Origin: an uncultured SAR324 cluster bacterium | Lineage (GTDB): Bacteria; SAR324; NAC60-12 | Direction of reading: 5' to 3' | Assembly: GCA_902562015.1 (NCBI GenBank) | Contig: CACERX010000020.1 | Location: forward strand, 1-23,032 | DNA: 23,032 nt | In this document: piece by piece, positions 1-8,910 of the stretch | Layout: the number at the start of each line of letters is the position of its first letter | How positions within the stretch are numbered: position 1 is the first letter of the stretch | Translations under genes and position numbers: made by a program | Notes under the pieces: generated by a model | Told to the model about the DNA's origin: nothing | Seen by the model: only the letters and a program-made list of their open reading frames with translations | Databases searched by the model: none

Positions 1-1
1 A

Positions 2-985
2 CAATGGTTTTTGGCAAAATCTCCTCCTTGGATCTGGCTTTATGAATATGGAGTAATTCCAGGAATCTTTTTATCTATAATTTCCTTTTTAACCTGGATT
101 TTTTCACATACAAAAAAAAAACTGGCTATACTGCGCCCCTACTTATTAATTTGCGCTTTAACGCCAATCATCGCCTCAGCTTTGCTTGTGAATGTAGTTC
201 TCAAAGACCATACAGGTCGCCCTCGTCCTCGAGAGATTAAGCAATTCAGCGGGAACTGGGAATATTTACCCGCACTTCAAATTGGAATTCCCGGTCGCGG
301 TCATTCTTTCCCTTGCGGACATTGTTCCATTGCCTTCACATTAACCAGTGGTATTGTTTTTTGGCGTCTCTCTCGCAAATTTGCGATTTTATCACTTTCT
401 CTTGGATTGATTTATGGAATACTTATGAGCCTTGCACGTATCGTACAGGGAGGACATTTTATAACTGATGCAATGTGGTCACTTGGAGTAGTTTGGCTAA
501 CTTTAACAACTCTCTACTATTTCGTCTACCAACCACCCCGGACAGAACAAAAACCTGTGATGCGATTCACGTTAAAACGGAAATTGAATGTTTCAATTGG
601 AGTAATATTATTTCTTTCTGTTTTGGCAATATTTACCTGGATGCGAAGACCATTTTATAAAGAGCACAATGCAGTTTTTGAGATAGAAAAAGATATTTCA
701 CAACTGGAATTTTTTGTTCCTGAAAAATGGGAAATAGAACCCGTAAAATATGAAGCATCAAAAAATGGTCAATTTCTTCTGCTGGTAAAAGGCTTTGCCC
801 CTCCTTATACTACTCATTACTTGAGTTATTCTATTGAAAAAGGAGAAGACTTAATTAAAGTTCATTTTAAGGAATCAATTGAGGGATATCATAGAGAATT
901 TAGTCATACATTTGAGCTCATCTTACCAAAAAAATTCAAAGGACATACTAAATTCAATGATTTTATTACTACGACAGTAGATTAA
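2..985 (+). CDS. PAP2-family membrane phosphatase, 5' end cut by window
   Basis: The reading frame is open to the left edge, so the true start lies outside; the first in-frame start-like codon is a TTG at 11. Numbering from it, all three PAP2 (type 2 phosphatidic acid phosphatase) motifs are present: KX6RP at K65-P73, PCGH at 101-104 in place of the usual PSGH, and RX5HX3D at R143/H149/D153, the catalytic histidine and aspartate. Hydrophobic segments lie on both sides of the motifs, as expected for an inner-membrane enzyme that dephosphorylates lipid phosphates or undecaprenyl pyrophosphate. After a last membrane segment at about 192-210 there is an extra C-terminal domain of about 115 residues, probably periplasmic, that I do not recognise. 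The substrate cannot be inferred; lipid A or phosphatidylglycerophosphate are possible. Family assignment is firm. Confidence 0.85.
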   Translation, partial: QWFLAKSPPWIWLYEYGVIPGIFLSIISFLTWIFSHTKKKLAILRPYLLICALTPIIASALLVNVVLKDHTGRPRPREIKQFSGNWEYLPALQIGIPGRGHSFPCGHCSIAFTLTSGIVFWRLSRKFAILSLSLGLIYGILMSLARIVQGGHFITDAMWSLGVVWLTLTTLYYFVYQPPRTEQKPVMRFTLKRKLNVSIGVILFLSVLAIFTWMRRPFYKEHNAVFEIEKDISQLEFFVPEKWEIEPVKYEASKNGQFLLLVKGFAPPYTTHYLSYSIEKGEDLIKVHFKESIEGYHREFSHTFELILPKKFKGHTKFNDFITTTVD

Positions 986-1016
986 CCAATAACAACTGAT
1001 ATATTTAATTTTGGTC

Positions 1017-1045
1017 TTGAGTAAAAGGGTTTCAGGGTAGATTAT
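1017..1045 (+). promoter_or_regulatory. Possible sigma-70-like promoter for yejA
   Basis: TTGAGT (1017-1022) and GATTAT (1040-1045) are separated by 17 bases and lie about 75 bases before the preferred yejA start. Each hexamer matches the consensus at four of six positions. In AT-rich DNA such matches arise by chance, so this is only a candidate. Confidence 0.3.
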
Positions 1046-1119
1046 AAAAAAGTATACTTCTGCAAAATTAAATGGCTTTCTGCCTTAATCAAATAATAAC
1101 TTCTGCTTATGGAGAAAAA

Positions 1120-2958
1120 ATGAATAATTCACGACTGTTAATTTTACTTTTTTTTGCATGCTGCCTAATTCTTAGCAGTTTGGTCTCAGTATTTGCAGAT
1201 TCAAAAATTATCAAATCCTCGTCAATTGCTATGAATGGCGAGCCAAAATATCAGGATGGATTTTCACACTTTGAATATGTAAATCCAGATGCACCCAAAG
1301 GAGGAACAGTCAAGCTAAGTTCGATTGGCTCTTATGACAGTTTCAATGCTTTTATAGCGAAGGGTGTTTCTGCAAGTGGACTTGGAATGATCTATGAAAC
1401 ATTGACAACAGGATCATCTGATGAAGCATTTACTGAATATGGTTTGATTGCGGATCAAATTGAGTATCCAGAAGATCGATCATGGGTGATTTACCATCTA
1501 AATCCAAAGGCAAGATTTCATGATGGAGAAAAGATAAATGTGGATGATGTTATTTTCACCTTCAATACACTGATTGAAAAGGGAGCGCCTTTTTATAAAT
1601 CATATTACGGTGACATTGTAGAAGTAAAAGATTTAGGAGACAGAAGGGTCAAATTCAACTTCCGTGAAGGAACAACAAATAGGGAATTGGTTCTAATTAC
1701 CGGTCAACTCCCTGTACTACCGAAACACTACTGGGAAGGTAGGGATTTCTCAAAATCAACATTGGATACTCCCCTGGGAAGTGGACCGTATCGAATCAAA
1801 GATTTTAAGGCAGGAAAATATATCACCTATGAACGTGTGAAGGATTATTGGGCTGAGAACCTTCCTGTAAACAGGGGTAGCAATAACTTTGATATTGTCC
1901 GTTATGATTATTATAGAGACGCCACGGTAGCTCTGGAAGCTTACAAAGCTGGGAAATATGACTTCCGGGAGGAAAACAATTCTAAAATGTGGGCTTCTAT
2001 GTATACTGGAAAAACTTTTGATGAGAATTTGACTATCAAAGAGGAAATTCCACATGAACTTCCGCGCGGCATGCAGGCTTTTGCTTTTAATTTGCGAAGG
2101 TCATTGTTTAAAGACCGAAAGGTTCGTGAAGCAATTGGCTATGCTTTCGATTTTGAGTGGAGCAACAAAAACTTGTTTTACGGCCAGTATAAACGAACAG
2201 ATAGTTTTTTTGAGAATTCTGAATTGGCATCAAACGGATTGCCTTCTCAAGAGGAATTGGCAATTCTTGAGCCTCTTCGAAAAGAACTACCTGATGAAGT
2301 ATTCACCAAAGAATTTAAACCACCCGTAACTGATGGATCAGGAAACATTCGAAAACAATTACGAGCCGCTTCTAAACTTCTTAAATCAGCTGGATGGGAG
2401 GTAAAAGATGGGAAGAGGATAAATTCTGAGACAGGTGAAGAATTAAAGTTTGAGATTTTGCTTATATCTCCTGCTTTCGAAAGGATTGTATTGCCTTTCA
2501 AGAAAAATCTTCAACGAATGGGTATTGAAACCAGTGTAAGGGTAGTGGATACCTCCCAATATGTAAATCGTATCCGTTCATTCGATTTTGATGTCTTTGT
2601 AATGGTAATTGGGCAATCACTTTCACCTGGAAATGAGCAGGATAATTATTGGAGTTGTAAAGCTGCTGAAACCAGTGGTGCCAGAAATTATATGGGAATT
2701 TGTAATCCTGCCATTGACAAACTGGTACGACGGGTAATAGAAGCACCAGACCGAAATCAGCTTATTTACTCTACAAGGGCTTTAGATCGTGCATTATTAT
2801 GGGGTCACTATTTAGTACCTCACTGGCACATCAACTATTACCGTCTTTCTTACTGGAACAAATTTTCCAGGCCAGATATCACGCCAAAATACAGCCTGGG
2901 GTTTTTTAATTGGTGGGTAGATGTTGCCAAAGAAAAGACAATGCTGGAAAACAAATAG
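1120..2958 (+). CDS. yejA: Periplasmic solute-binding protein of Yej-type ABC importer (YejA-like)
   Basis: This is an extracellular solute-binding protein of family 5 (SBP_bac_5), most like YejA, the periplasmic receptor of the YejABEF importer for oligopeptides and microcin C. I prefer the ATG at 1120 (612 aa) over an in-frame ATG at 1072. A GGAG ribosome binding site lies five bases before 1120, and the protein then begins with a clean signal peptide: basic start, hydrophobic core, and likely cleavage after VFA at about residue 26. The mature start, with FEYVNPDAPKGG followed by a Gly/Ser-rich stretch, is the usual YejA signature. Length agrees with E. coli YejA (about 600 aa). It is followed closely by yejB and yejE on the same strand. 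The ATPase gene yejF is not next but about 8 kb downstream. Ligand specificity cannot be read from the sequence. Confidence 0.9.
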   Translation: MNNSRLLILLFFACCLILSSLVSVFADSKIIKSSSIAMNGEPKYQDGFSHFEYVNPDAPKGGTVKLSSIGSYDSFNAFIAKGVSASGLGMIYETLTTGSSDEAFTEYGLIADQIEYPEDRSWVIYHLNPKARFHDGEKINVDDVIFTFNTLIEKGAPFYKSYYGDIVEVKDLGDRRVKFNFREGTTNRELVLITGQLPVLPKHYWEGRDFSKSTLDTPLGSGPYRIKDFKAGKYITYERVKDYWAENLPVNRGSNNFDIVRYDYYRDATVALEAYKAGKYDFREENNSKMWASMYTGKTFDENLTIKEEIPHELPRGMQAFAFNLRRSLFKDRKVREAIGYAFDFEWSNKNLFYGQYKRTDSFFENSELASNGLPSQEELAILEPLRKELPDEVFTKEFKPPVTDGSGNIRKQLRAASKLLKSAGWEVKDGKRINSETGEELKFEILLISPAFERIVLPFKKNLQRMGIETSVRVVDTSQYVNRIRSFDFDVFVMVIGQSLSPGNEQDNYWSCKAAETSGARNYMGICNPAIDKLVRRVIEAPDRNQLIYSTRALDRALLWGHYLVPHWHINYYRLSYWNKFSRPDITPKYSLGFFNWWVDVAKEKTMLENK

Positions 2959-3009
2959 ACTCTTTAATCATTTCCGTACCTAGTAAGTTCAGCAGACTGC
3001 TTCCTAATA

Positions 3010-4107
3010 ATGACTGCATATATTATCCGTCGTTTGCTGCTCGTTATTCCTACATTAATTGGAATAATGACTGTAAACTTCATTATTATACAGATTGCGC
3101 CTGGAGGTCCTGTAGAGCAGATGATTGCCAAACTGCAGGGGGAAGCTGTTAGTGCCACTGAACGTCTCTCCGGCGGAGGTGAAGATGTAAAAGGTCAAAA
3201 AAAAGCAGTTTCAGAAAAAACTTCAAAATATAGAGGTGCACAGGGTTTGGCTCCGGAATTGGTTGAAGAAATCGAACAAATGTACGGGTTTGACAAGCCT
3301 GTTCATGTTCGGTTTTTTAATATGATGCTGGATTACGCGACATTTGACTTCGGGGAAAGTTTTTTCAGAGATCAAAAAGTAGTTGATCTTGTACTGGAAA
3401 AAATGCCTGTTTCAATTTCACTGGGAATCTGGAGTACCTTAGCTATCTATCTGGTCAGCATTCCTCTTGGAATTCGCAAAGCTCTCAAACATGGCACCCG
3501 CTTCGATGTATGGAGCAGTACATTTGTGATTCTTGGCAATGCAATACCAACTTTTCTCTTTGCCATCCTTTTAATTATTCTTTTTGCTGGAGGGAGCTAT
3601 TTTAGTTGGTTCCCTCTTCGTGGACTTGTTTCTGATAATATTTCTACCTTACCCTGGTGGCAACAGATTCTGGATTATTTTTGGCACCTAGTGCTTCCTA
3701 TAACAGCGATATTAATCGGAAGCTTTGCGTCCTTGACTATGCTCACCAAAAACTCTTTCCTCGATGAGATAAATAGACAGTATGTGATCACGGCACGAGC
3801 AAAAGGTATTGCAGAAAGACGTGTACTTTACGGACATGTATTTCGCAATGCCATGCTTATTATTATTGCAGGATTTCCAGCAGCTTTCATAGGCATGTTT
3901 TTTACAGGATCTTTGTTGATCGAAATAATATTTTCTCTGGACGGATTAGGACTCCTTGGTTTCGAATCGACTATCCAGCGCGATTATCCTGTAATGTTCG
4001 GGACACTGTTTATTTTTACATTGCTAGGTCTGATAGTTGGGATCATCAGTGATATAATGTACACAGTGATTGATCCCAGAATAGACTTTGAAACACGTGA
4101 AATTTAA
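3010..4107 (+). CDS. yejB: ABC importer inner-membrane permease YejB
   Basis: 365 aa, matching the length of E. coli YejB. It starts with the typical dipeptide/oligopeptide permease N-terminus ([20 protein letters not shown]), a first membrane helix followed by the IAPGGPVEQ stretch. A long insert at about residues 42-90, rich in Lys, Gly and Glu, is characteristic of YejB compared with DppB or OppB. Several membrane helices follow from about 135 to 350. The cytoplasmic EAA loop, which docks on the ATPase, is visible at about 258-282 ([20 protein letters not shown]). The gene begins 51 bases after yejA and ends three bases before yejE, so one mRNA is likely. Its role is to form half of the membrane pore that passes substrate delivered by YejA; energy should come from YejF. 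Confidence 0.93.
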   Translation: MTAYIIRRLLLVIPTLIGIMTVNFIIIQIAPGGPVEQMIAKLQGEAVSATERLSGGGEDVKGQKKAVSEKTSKYRGAQGLAPELVEEIEQMYGFDKPVHVRFFNMMLDYATFDFGESFFRDQKVVDLVLEKMPVSISLGIWSTLAIYLVSIPLGIRKALKHGTRFDVWSSTFVILGNAIPTFLFAILLIILFAGGSYFSWFPLRGLVSDNISTLPWWQQILDYFWHLVLPITAILIGSFASLTMLTKNSFLDEINRQYVITARAKGIAERRVLYGHVFRNAMLIIIAGFPAAFIGMFFTGSLLIEIIFSLDGLGLLGFESTIQRDYPVMFGTLFIFTLLGLIVGIISDIMYTVIDPRIDFETREI

Positions 4108-4110
4108 GAA

Positions 4111-5127
4111 ATGAGTCCTATTACACGACGCCGAATAATTCAATTTAGAGCAAACCGCAGAGGTTTCTGGTCATTATGGATTTTCCTTGGCATATTCTTG
4201 ATAAGTCTGTTTGCTGAAGGCGTAGCTAATGACAAGCCCCTGCTGGTAATTTTTGAGGATCGCTTATATTTTCCAGTAATTGAAACTGTCCTGGAGAGTG
4301 ACTACGGTGGAGAGTTTGCTACAGAAGCGGAGTATCGAGATGATTATGTGCGAGAATTAATTGAGAATAAAGGCAGTATTCACTGGCCGCTGATCCGTTA
4401 CAGCTATGATACTATTAATTATAATTTACCTTCACCAGCTCCCTCTTTTCCAACTAAAGAAAACTGGATTGGTACAGATGATCAGGGTCGTGACGTAGTG
4501 GCCAGACTTATTTATGGCTTCCGAATTTCTGTTATTTTTGGATTAGTGCTTACAATCCTTAGCTCAATTGTTGGAGTGGCTGCAGGTGCAATTCAGGGAT
4601 ATTTTGGCGGAAGGATTGACATTCTTGGTCAGCGGTTTATTGAAATATGGTCTGGTCTTCCTGTCCTGTTTCTGCTGATTATTCTTTCGAGCTTTGTTGA
4701 ACCAAATTTCTGGTGGTTACTGTTGATAATGCTCCTATTCAGCTGGATGGGGCTTGTCGGAGTTGTACGTGCAGAATTTTTACGTGGACGTAATCTTGAA
4801 TATGTCCGAGCAGCTCGTGCTTTAGGAATGAGTCACATTAGAATAATGAGTCGACATATTCTGCCAAACGCAATGGTTGCAACTATGACATTTATGCCTT
4901 TTATTCTCTCAGGTTCCATTACAACTTTAACTGCACTTGATTTCCTAGGCTTCGGATTACCTCCGGGCTCTCCTTCTCTAGGAGAGCTGCTAGCACAAGG
5001 CAAGGCTAACCTGCATGCTCCATGGTTGGGAATTTCAGGATTTGCAGTTATTGCTCTGCAACTCAGTTTACTTGTTTTTATTGGTGAAGGAATTCGAGAT
5101 GCTTTTGACCCGCGGCATAACGTTTAA
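4111..5127 (+). CDS. yejE: ABC importer inner-membrane permease YejE
   Basis: 338 aa, close to E. coli YejE (341 aa). After an N-terminal helix (about 18-36) comes a periplasmic insert of about 75 residues, then the conserved W-x-GTDDQGRDV block (119-129) shared by the DppC/OppC/YejE permeases. Five further hydrophobic segments follow. The EAA loop is at about 232-255 (VRAARALGMSHIRIMSRHILP). The start lies three bases after the yejB stop, which implies translational coupling. The protein should pair with YejB to make the transport channel. The next gene is an agmatinase-like enzyme rather than yejF, the usual partner at this position. Confidence 0.93.
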   Translation: MSPITRRRIIQFRANRRGFWSLWIFLGIFLISLFAEGVANDKPLLVIFEDRLYFPVIETVLESDYGGEFATEAEYRDDYVRELIENKGSIHWPLIRYSYDTINYNLPSPAPSFPTKENWIGTDDQGRDVVARLIYGFRISVIFGLVLTILSSIVGVAAGAIQGYFGGRIDILGQRFIEIWSGLPVLFLLIILSSFVEPNFWWLLLIMLLFSWMGLVGVVRAEFLRGRNLEYVRAARALGMSHIRIMSRHILPNAMVATMTFMPFILSGSITTLTALDFLGFGLPPGSPSLGELLAQGKANLHAPWLGISGFAVIALQLSLLVFIGEGIRDAFDPRHNV

Positions 5128-5219
5128 ACTAGATAATTTTATATTATTTCAAAACTCTAGAATGATTTATGTTAATTTGGAAAAAAGTTTAAAATGTAAC
5201 TTTAAATTATTTACATGAA

Positions 5220-6182
5220 ATGAAAGACAGTAAAATTGCTCCTATTCAACCGGTAAGCGGAACTATAGTTCCTAGATTTGCAGGACCTTCCACATTTGCT
5301 AGGTTGCCTGAAATTCGAGATGTCAACAGTTGTGATATTGCTATAGTTGGCATTCCCTTTGATGCAGGTACTAGTTATAGGCCTGGAGCCAGATTTGGTC
5401 CGCAGGCTATCAGACAAGCCTCCAGACACCTGCGTACTCAATACCACCCTTCTTATGACACAGAACCTTTCATTGAGTTACAAGTAGCTGATGCGGGAGA
5501 CATAACCTGTAATCCATTCAATATTTTGGAATCTGTAGAGCAAATTCAAACTGCCGCTACAGAGATCATGGGTAATGTGAAGAATATTATCAGTCTTGGC
5601 GGTGACCATACGATAGCTTTACCGCTTCTGCGAGCGGTTAACAATCATTTTGGGCCAGTCGCACTGGTTCATTTTGATGCTCATCTCGACACATGGGATA
5701 CATACTTTGGAGCTCCATATACTCACGGCACACCATTCAGACGCGCAGCTGAAGAAAAACTTTTTCTTGATCATGCCTCAATGCACGTTGGAATACGTGG
5801 TCCTTTATATAGCCGTAATGATCTTTTAAAAGATGAAGAACTAGGTTTTAAGGTAGTGCATTGTGATGAATTTCAAACTGAAGGAGTTGAACACGTAATC
5901 AGACGGATCAAAGAACGTGTAGGAAATAATTTAATTTATTTATCAATAGATATTGACGTTTTAGACCCTGCGCATGCACCCGGCACTGGTACTCCTGAAA
6001 TTGCCGGAATGTCTTCCCGGGAACTGGTAAACGTATTAAGAGGGTTGGCAGGACTTAACATCGTTTCAGCGGATGTTGTAGAAGTTTCCCCAGCATATGA
6101 TCATGCTGAATTGACTTCACTTGCGGCGGCAACAATTGTTTACGAAATCATTAATCTTCTGGCTCGATCTCCCAAAAAGTAA
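5220..6182 (+). CDS. speB: Agmatinase-family ureohydrolase
   Basis: 320-aa member of the arginase/agmatinase family. The manganese-binding motifs are complete: GGDH with H130, the DAHLD block with D153, H155 and D157, and SIDIDVLDP with D244 and D246. The usual reaction is agmatine plus water to putrescine plus urea, but guanidinobutyrase, guanidinopropionase and related guanidino-acid hydrolases share the same motifs, so the substrate is uncertain. The SxRPGxRFGP stretch at 52-61 is typical of the agmatinase branch rather than arginase. An ATG at 5215 stops after two codons, so translation starts at the overlapping ATG at 5220; no clear Shine-Dalgarno is seen. The gene is 92 bases after yejE on the same strand and converges with ald. 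It may be co-transcribed with yejABE, as if to process an imported guanidino compound, but that is inference. Confidence 0.8.
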   Translation: MKDSKIAPIQPVSGTIVPRFAGPSTFARLPEIRDVNSCDIAIVGIPFDAGTSYRPGARFGPQAIRQASRHLRTQYHPSYDTEPFIELQVADAGDITCNPFNILESVEQIQTAATEIMGNVKNIISLGGDHTIALPLLRAVNNHFGPVALVHFDAHLDTWDTYFGAPYTHGTPFRRAAEEKLFLDHASMHVGIRGPLYSRNDLLKDEELGFKVVHCDEFQTEGVEHVIRRIKERVGNNLIYLSIDIDVLDPAHAPGTGTPEIAGMSSRELVNVLRGLAGLNIVSADVVEVSPAYDHAELTSLAAATIVYEIINLLARSPKK

Positions 6183-6197
6183 TCTTGAAAAAAACTT

Positions 6198-6230
6198 TCT
6201 AGTGGTACTAGATCAAAAAATTAAAATACT
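6198..6230 (-). terminator. Possible terminator of the taurine operon
   Basis: A six-base inverted repeat, TCTAGT/ACTAGA, with a three-base loop lies at 6198-6212 between the convergent speB and ald stops. Reading the minus strand, it is followed by AAAG and a run of seven T. The stem is short and AT-rich, so this is a weak call. Confidence 0.35.
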
Positions 6231-6262
6231 TTGGCAAACTTTATTCTTCTAAAGTTGATAAC

Positions 6263-7372
6263 TCAAATAATTGTATCTGGTGGAACGAATTCATAACCAA
6301 AAGCCTCACTAACTCCTTTGCATGTAATTTTACCAGCATGAGTATTTAGACCCAAGGCAAGTGCAGAATCTTCTTTACAGGCCTTTTTCCAGCCTTTGTT
6401 GGCCAATTGAATGGCATAGGGTAGTGTTACGTTAGTCAAAGCAAGAGTAGATGTACGAGCTACAGCTCCTGGCATATTCCCTACTGAATAGTGTACAACA
6501 TCATGCCGTTCATAAACAGGATTGTTATGGTAGGTAACTCGATCAATCGTTTCAATGCATCCACCCTGATCGATAGCAACATCTACTATAACAGAACCTT
6601 TTTTCATTGTTTTTACCATCTCCTCAGTGACAAGGTGTGGAGCTTTTTTACCAGGAATTAAAACACCTCCGATCAACAAATCCGCCTTTTCTACTTCCTT
6701 AGAAATATTATAGCTGTTGGACATGATAAGCTGTACACGTCCGTTAAAAACATCATCAAGATAACGCAACCTTTCAAGGCTGATATCAATTATAGTGACT
6801 TTTGCACCAAAACCTACCGCCATTTTTGCGGAATTAATACCAACAACACCCCCGCCAATTATCACTACATCAGCAGGCTCAACTCCTGGTACTCCTCCAA
6901 GCAGCACTCCCTGACCGCCTTGAGGTTTTTCTAGGAAACGAGCTCCAACCTGTACCGCCATTCTTCCCGCGACTTCACTCATGGGTGTTAGAAGTGGAAG
7001 AGTATCGTTCAGTTGAACTGTTTCGTAAGCAATGGAAGTTGTTTTGGATTCCATCAGCGCATTAGTTAACGGTCCTTCAGCAGCTAAATGAAGATATGTA
7101 AACAATAAAAGATCATCACGAAAATAATTGTACTCATCAGCAAGCGGTTCTTTAACTTTGTAAACCATCTCAGATGACCATATTTCAGAGGCATTATCAA
7201 CTATACTTGCTCCGGCCTCCCTATATTCCTCATTACTGAAACCACTTCCAACTCCAGCGTTTTTTTCGACCAATACTCGATGATTTTCTCTAACAAGTTC
7301 TGAAACCCCAGCTGGTGTTACACCAACACGATTTTCCATTTCTTTAATTTCTCTTGGTATTCCAATATGCAT
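6263..7372 (-). CDS. ald: Alanine dehydrogenase
   Basis: 369 aa, the standard length for NAD-dependent L-alanine dehydrogenase (alanine + NAD+ + water to pyruvate + ammonium + NADH). The N-terminus [20 protein letters not shown] is diagnostic. Expected active-site residues are in place: R15, K74 in the VKEP motif, H95, and D269 in VDVAIDQGG. The Rossmann nucleotide-binding loop GGGVVG is at 173-178, followed by an acidic residue at the end of the next strand (IIDI), which fits NAD specificity. It is the last gene of the xsc-tpa-ald set, 82 bases after tpa. Its inferred role here is to recycle the alanine made by Tpa back to pyruvate and to release the amine of taurine as ammonium. A GGA seven bases before the start is a weak ribosome binding site. 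Confidence 0.95.
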   Translation of the reverse strand: MHIGIPREIKEMENRVGVTPAGVSELVRENHRVLVEKNAGVGSGFSNEEYREAGASIVDNASEIWSSEMVYKVKEPLADEYNYFRDDLLLFTYLHLAAEGPLTNALMESKTTSIAYETVQLNDTLPLLTPMSEVAGRMAVQVGARFLEKPQGGQGVLLGGVPGVEPADVVIIGGGVVGINSAKMAVGFGAKVTIIDISLERLRYLDDVFNGRVQLIMSNSYNISKEVEKADLLIGGVLIPGKKAPHLVTEEMVKTMKKGSVIVDVAIDQGGCIETIDRVTYHNNPVYERHDVVHYSVGNMPGAVARTSTLALTNVTLPYAIQLANKGWKKACKEDSALALGLNTHAGKITCKGVSEAFGYEFVPPDTII

Positions 7373-7409
7373 TTCTAAATCCGTCTTTTCTTTACTAATT
7401 GTATTATTT

Positions 7410-7443
7410 AGGTCTTATCTAAAAAATTTTAAATTAAAGACCT
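7410..7443 (-). repeat. Intercistronic inverted repeat between tpa and ald
   Basis: Perfect seven-base arms, AGGTCTT (7410-7416) and AAGACCT (7437-7443), flank a 20-base AT-only core apart from one C. The element lies wholly in the 82-base gap between tpa and ald, so in the mRNA it would form a stem-loop just before the ald leader. It could protect the upstream message or lower ald expression; the sequence cannot tell which. Confidence 0.4.
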
Positions 7444-7454
7444 TTAAAAATAAT

Positions 7455-8807
7455 TTAATTTAATGCTTTATTTAAAGATTTACCAATAGCATCTACAATT
7501 TGGTCAGCCTCATTTTCCTTTAGTATTAATGGTGGTGCCATGATAAGTATATTTCCAAGTCCGGGAACGGTATTTCCATTTCGCATTAAAAATACACCTT
7601 CTTTAATACAGTTCTGAATGATCCCATTGGCTTGAGCCAGTGAAACAGGGGTTTTCTTCTCCTTGTCAGTAACAAGCTCAATTCCTAATAGTAAACCTCT
7701 CCCCCTTATATCTCCTACAAATGGATGATCAGCAAACTCACTTAGTCTGTTTTTTATATATTTTTCCATTTTTGCAGCATTTTCAGGAAGATTTTCCTCG
7801 TTTACTATGTCGATATTCTTAAGACTAACTGCAGCTGATACTGGATGTCCTCCATAAGTATTAATGTGTCTGAAATGCATTAGTTCAGTAGTTTCGCCAT
7901 AAAAAGCTTCAAAAATATGCTCCTTAACTACTGTTGCTGCAACCGGCATGTAGCCACTGGCCATACCCTTTGCAAAACTAAAAACATCGGCTTTAACACC
8001 CCAATGTTCATGACCAAACATTTTTCCTGTTCTTCCAAATCCAGAAACAACTTCATCCATTATTAAGAGGACATTATATCGATCACAAACATCTCTGACC
8101 CCCTTAAGGTAATTATCAGGAGGAATAAGAACTCCCCCACCTGAAATCATGGGTTCCATAAGGAAAGCCGCAACTGTTTCTTCTCCTTCATAAATAATTG
8201 TATCCTCTAGAAACTTTACACATTCCTCCCCATGCTCTTCAAGGGTCAATTTTGGATGTTTTCGGTACGGATAAGGTGGAGGTACATGTAAAAACCCCGG
8301 TGCCAGAGGTTCATATCCAATTTTGCGTTCAGCTTGTCCTGTAGCAGTCATAGTGGCTAGAGTATTGCCGTGATACGCCCTGTGCCGAGAAATTATTTTA
8401 TACTTTCTTGGATTTCCTGCCTGCAAATGATACTGTCTAACAATTTTAAAAGCCACTTCATTAGCTTCAGACCCGCTGCTTGTAAAATATACGTGGCCTT
8501 TTTCCATATCCATCATTTTTAGCATCTTTTCAGAAAGCTCTACTGCAGGGTCACTAGTCATTGTAGGATTCACATATGCCAGATTTTCCATTTGCATCTT
8601 AGCTTCTTCAGCTAATTCTTTTCTGCCATGCCCTACATTGACGCACCATAAACCAGCCGTTCCGTCAAGAATACGCGTTCCATCTTCATTGATTATGTAA
8701 CAACCTTCACCTTTTACAATATGCTTAGGACGATTGCTGAGCAATGTTTTGTGTTGAGTCATCGGACGCCACAAAGCGTCAGGTGAATTTAAATTTTGTG
8801 TTTGCAT
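7455..8807 (-). CDS. tpa: Taurine:pyruvate aminotransferase (class III)
   Basis: 450-aa class III (omega) aminotransferase. The pyridoxal phosphate motifs are intact: SGSEAN at 111-116, YHG at 145-147, D251 in IMDEVVSGFGRTG, and the Schiff-base lysine K280 in FAKGMASGYMP. The early WCVNVGHGRKELAEEA region resembles the Tpa subgroup. Tpa converts taurine plus pyruvate to sulfoacetaldehyde plus alanine in the cytoplasm. Class III motifs alone would not separate Tpa from beta-alanine or putrescine transaminases; the assignment rests on its place between xsc, which uses its product, and ald, which recycles its co-product. An AGGAG ribosome binding site lies five bases before the ATG. Hypotaurine as an additional amino donor is possible. 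Confidence 0.9.
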   Translation of the reverse strand: MQTQNLNSPDALWRPMTQHKTLLSNRPKHIVKGEGCYIINEDGTRILDGTAGLWCVNVGHGRKELAEEAKMQMENLAYVNPTMTSDPAVELSEKMLKMMDMEKGHVYFTSSGSEANEVAFKIVRQYHLQAGNPRKYKIISRHRAYHGNTLATMTATGQAERKIGYEPLAPGFLHVPPPYPYRKHPKLTLEEHGEECVKFLEDTIIYEGEETVAAFLMEPMISGGGVLIPPDNYLKGVRDVCDRYNVLLIMDEVVSGFGRTGKMFGHEHWGVKADVFSFAKGMASGYMPVAATVVKEHIFEAFYGETTELMHFRHINTYGGHPVSAAVSLKNIDIVNEENLPENAAKMEKYIKNRLSEFADHPFVGDIRGRGLLLGIELVTDKEKKTPVSLAQANGIIQNCIKEGVFLMRNGNTVPGLGNILIMAPPLILKENEADQIVDAIGKSLNKALN

Positions 8808-8910
8808 AATGTCTCCTACAATTTTATAAAATGCTGTTACTGTTGATAGTAAAAATAATCATAATATACTTTATAATTCGTAATTTATTATCAAATTAAA
8901 TCATTCTTGC

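Noticed and set aside
1072..1119. In-frame ATG at 1072 as the yejA start
   Set aside because: It would add 16 residues before the signal peptide; the ATG at 1120 has a GGAG at ideal spacing and gives a normal secretion signal.
2247..2746. Minus-strand open frames within yejA
   Set aside because: They lie wholly inside a strongly supported gene, lack ribosome binding sites and show no family features.
8821..8832. ATTTTATAAAAT palindrome in the xsc-tpa gap as an operator
   Set aside because: It is a simple A/T palindrome in AT-rich DNA with only two G-C-free arms; chance is sufficient.
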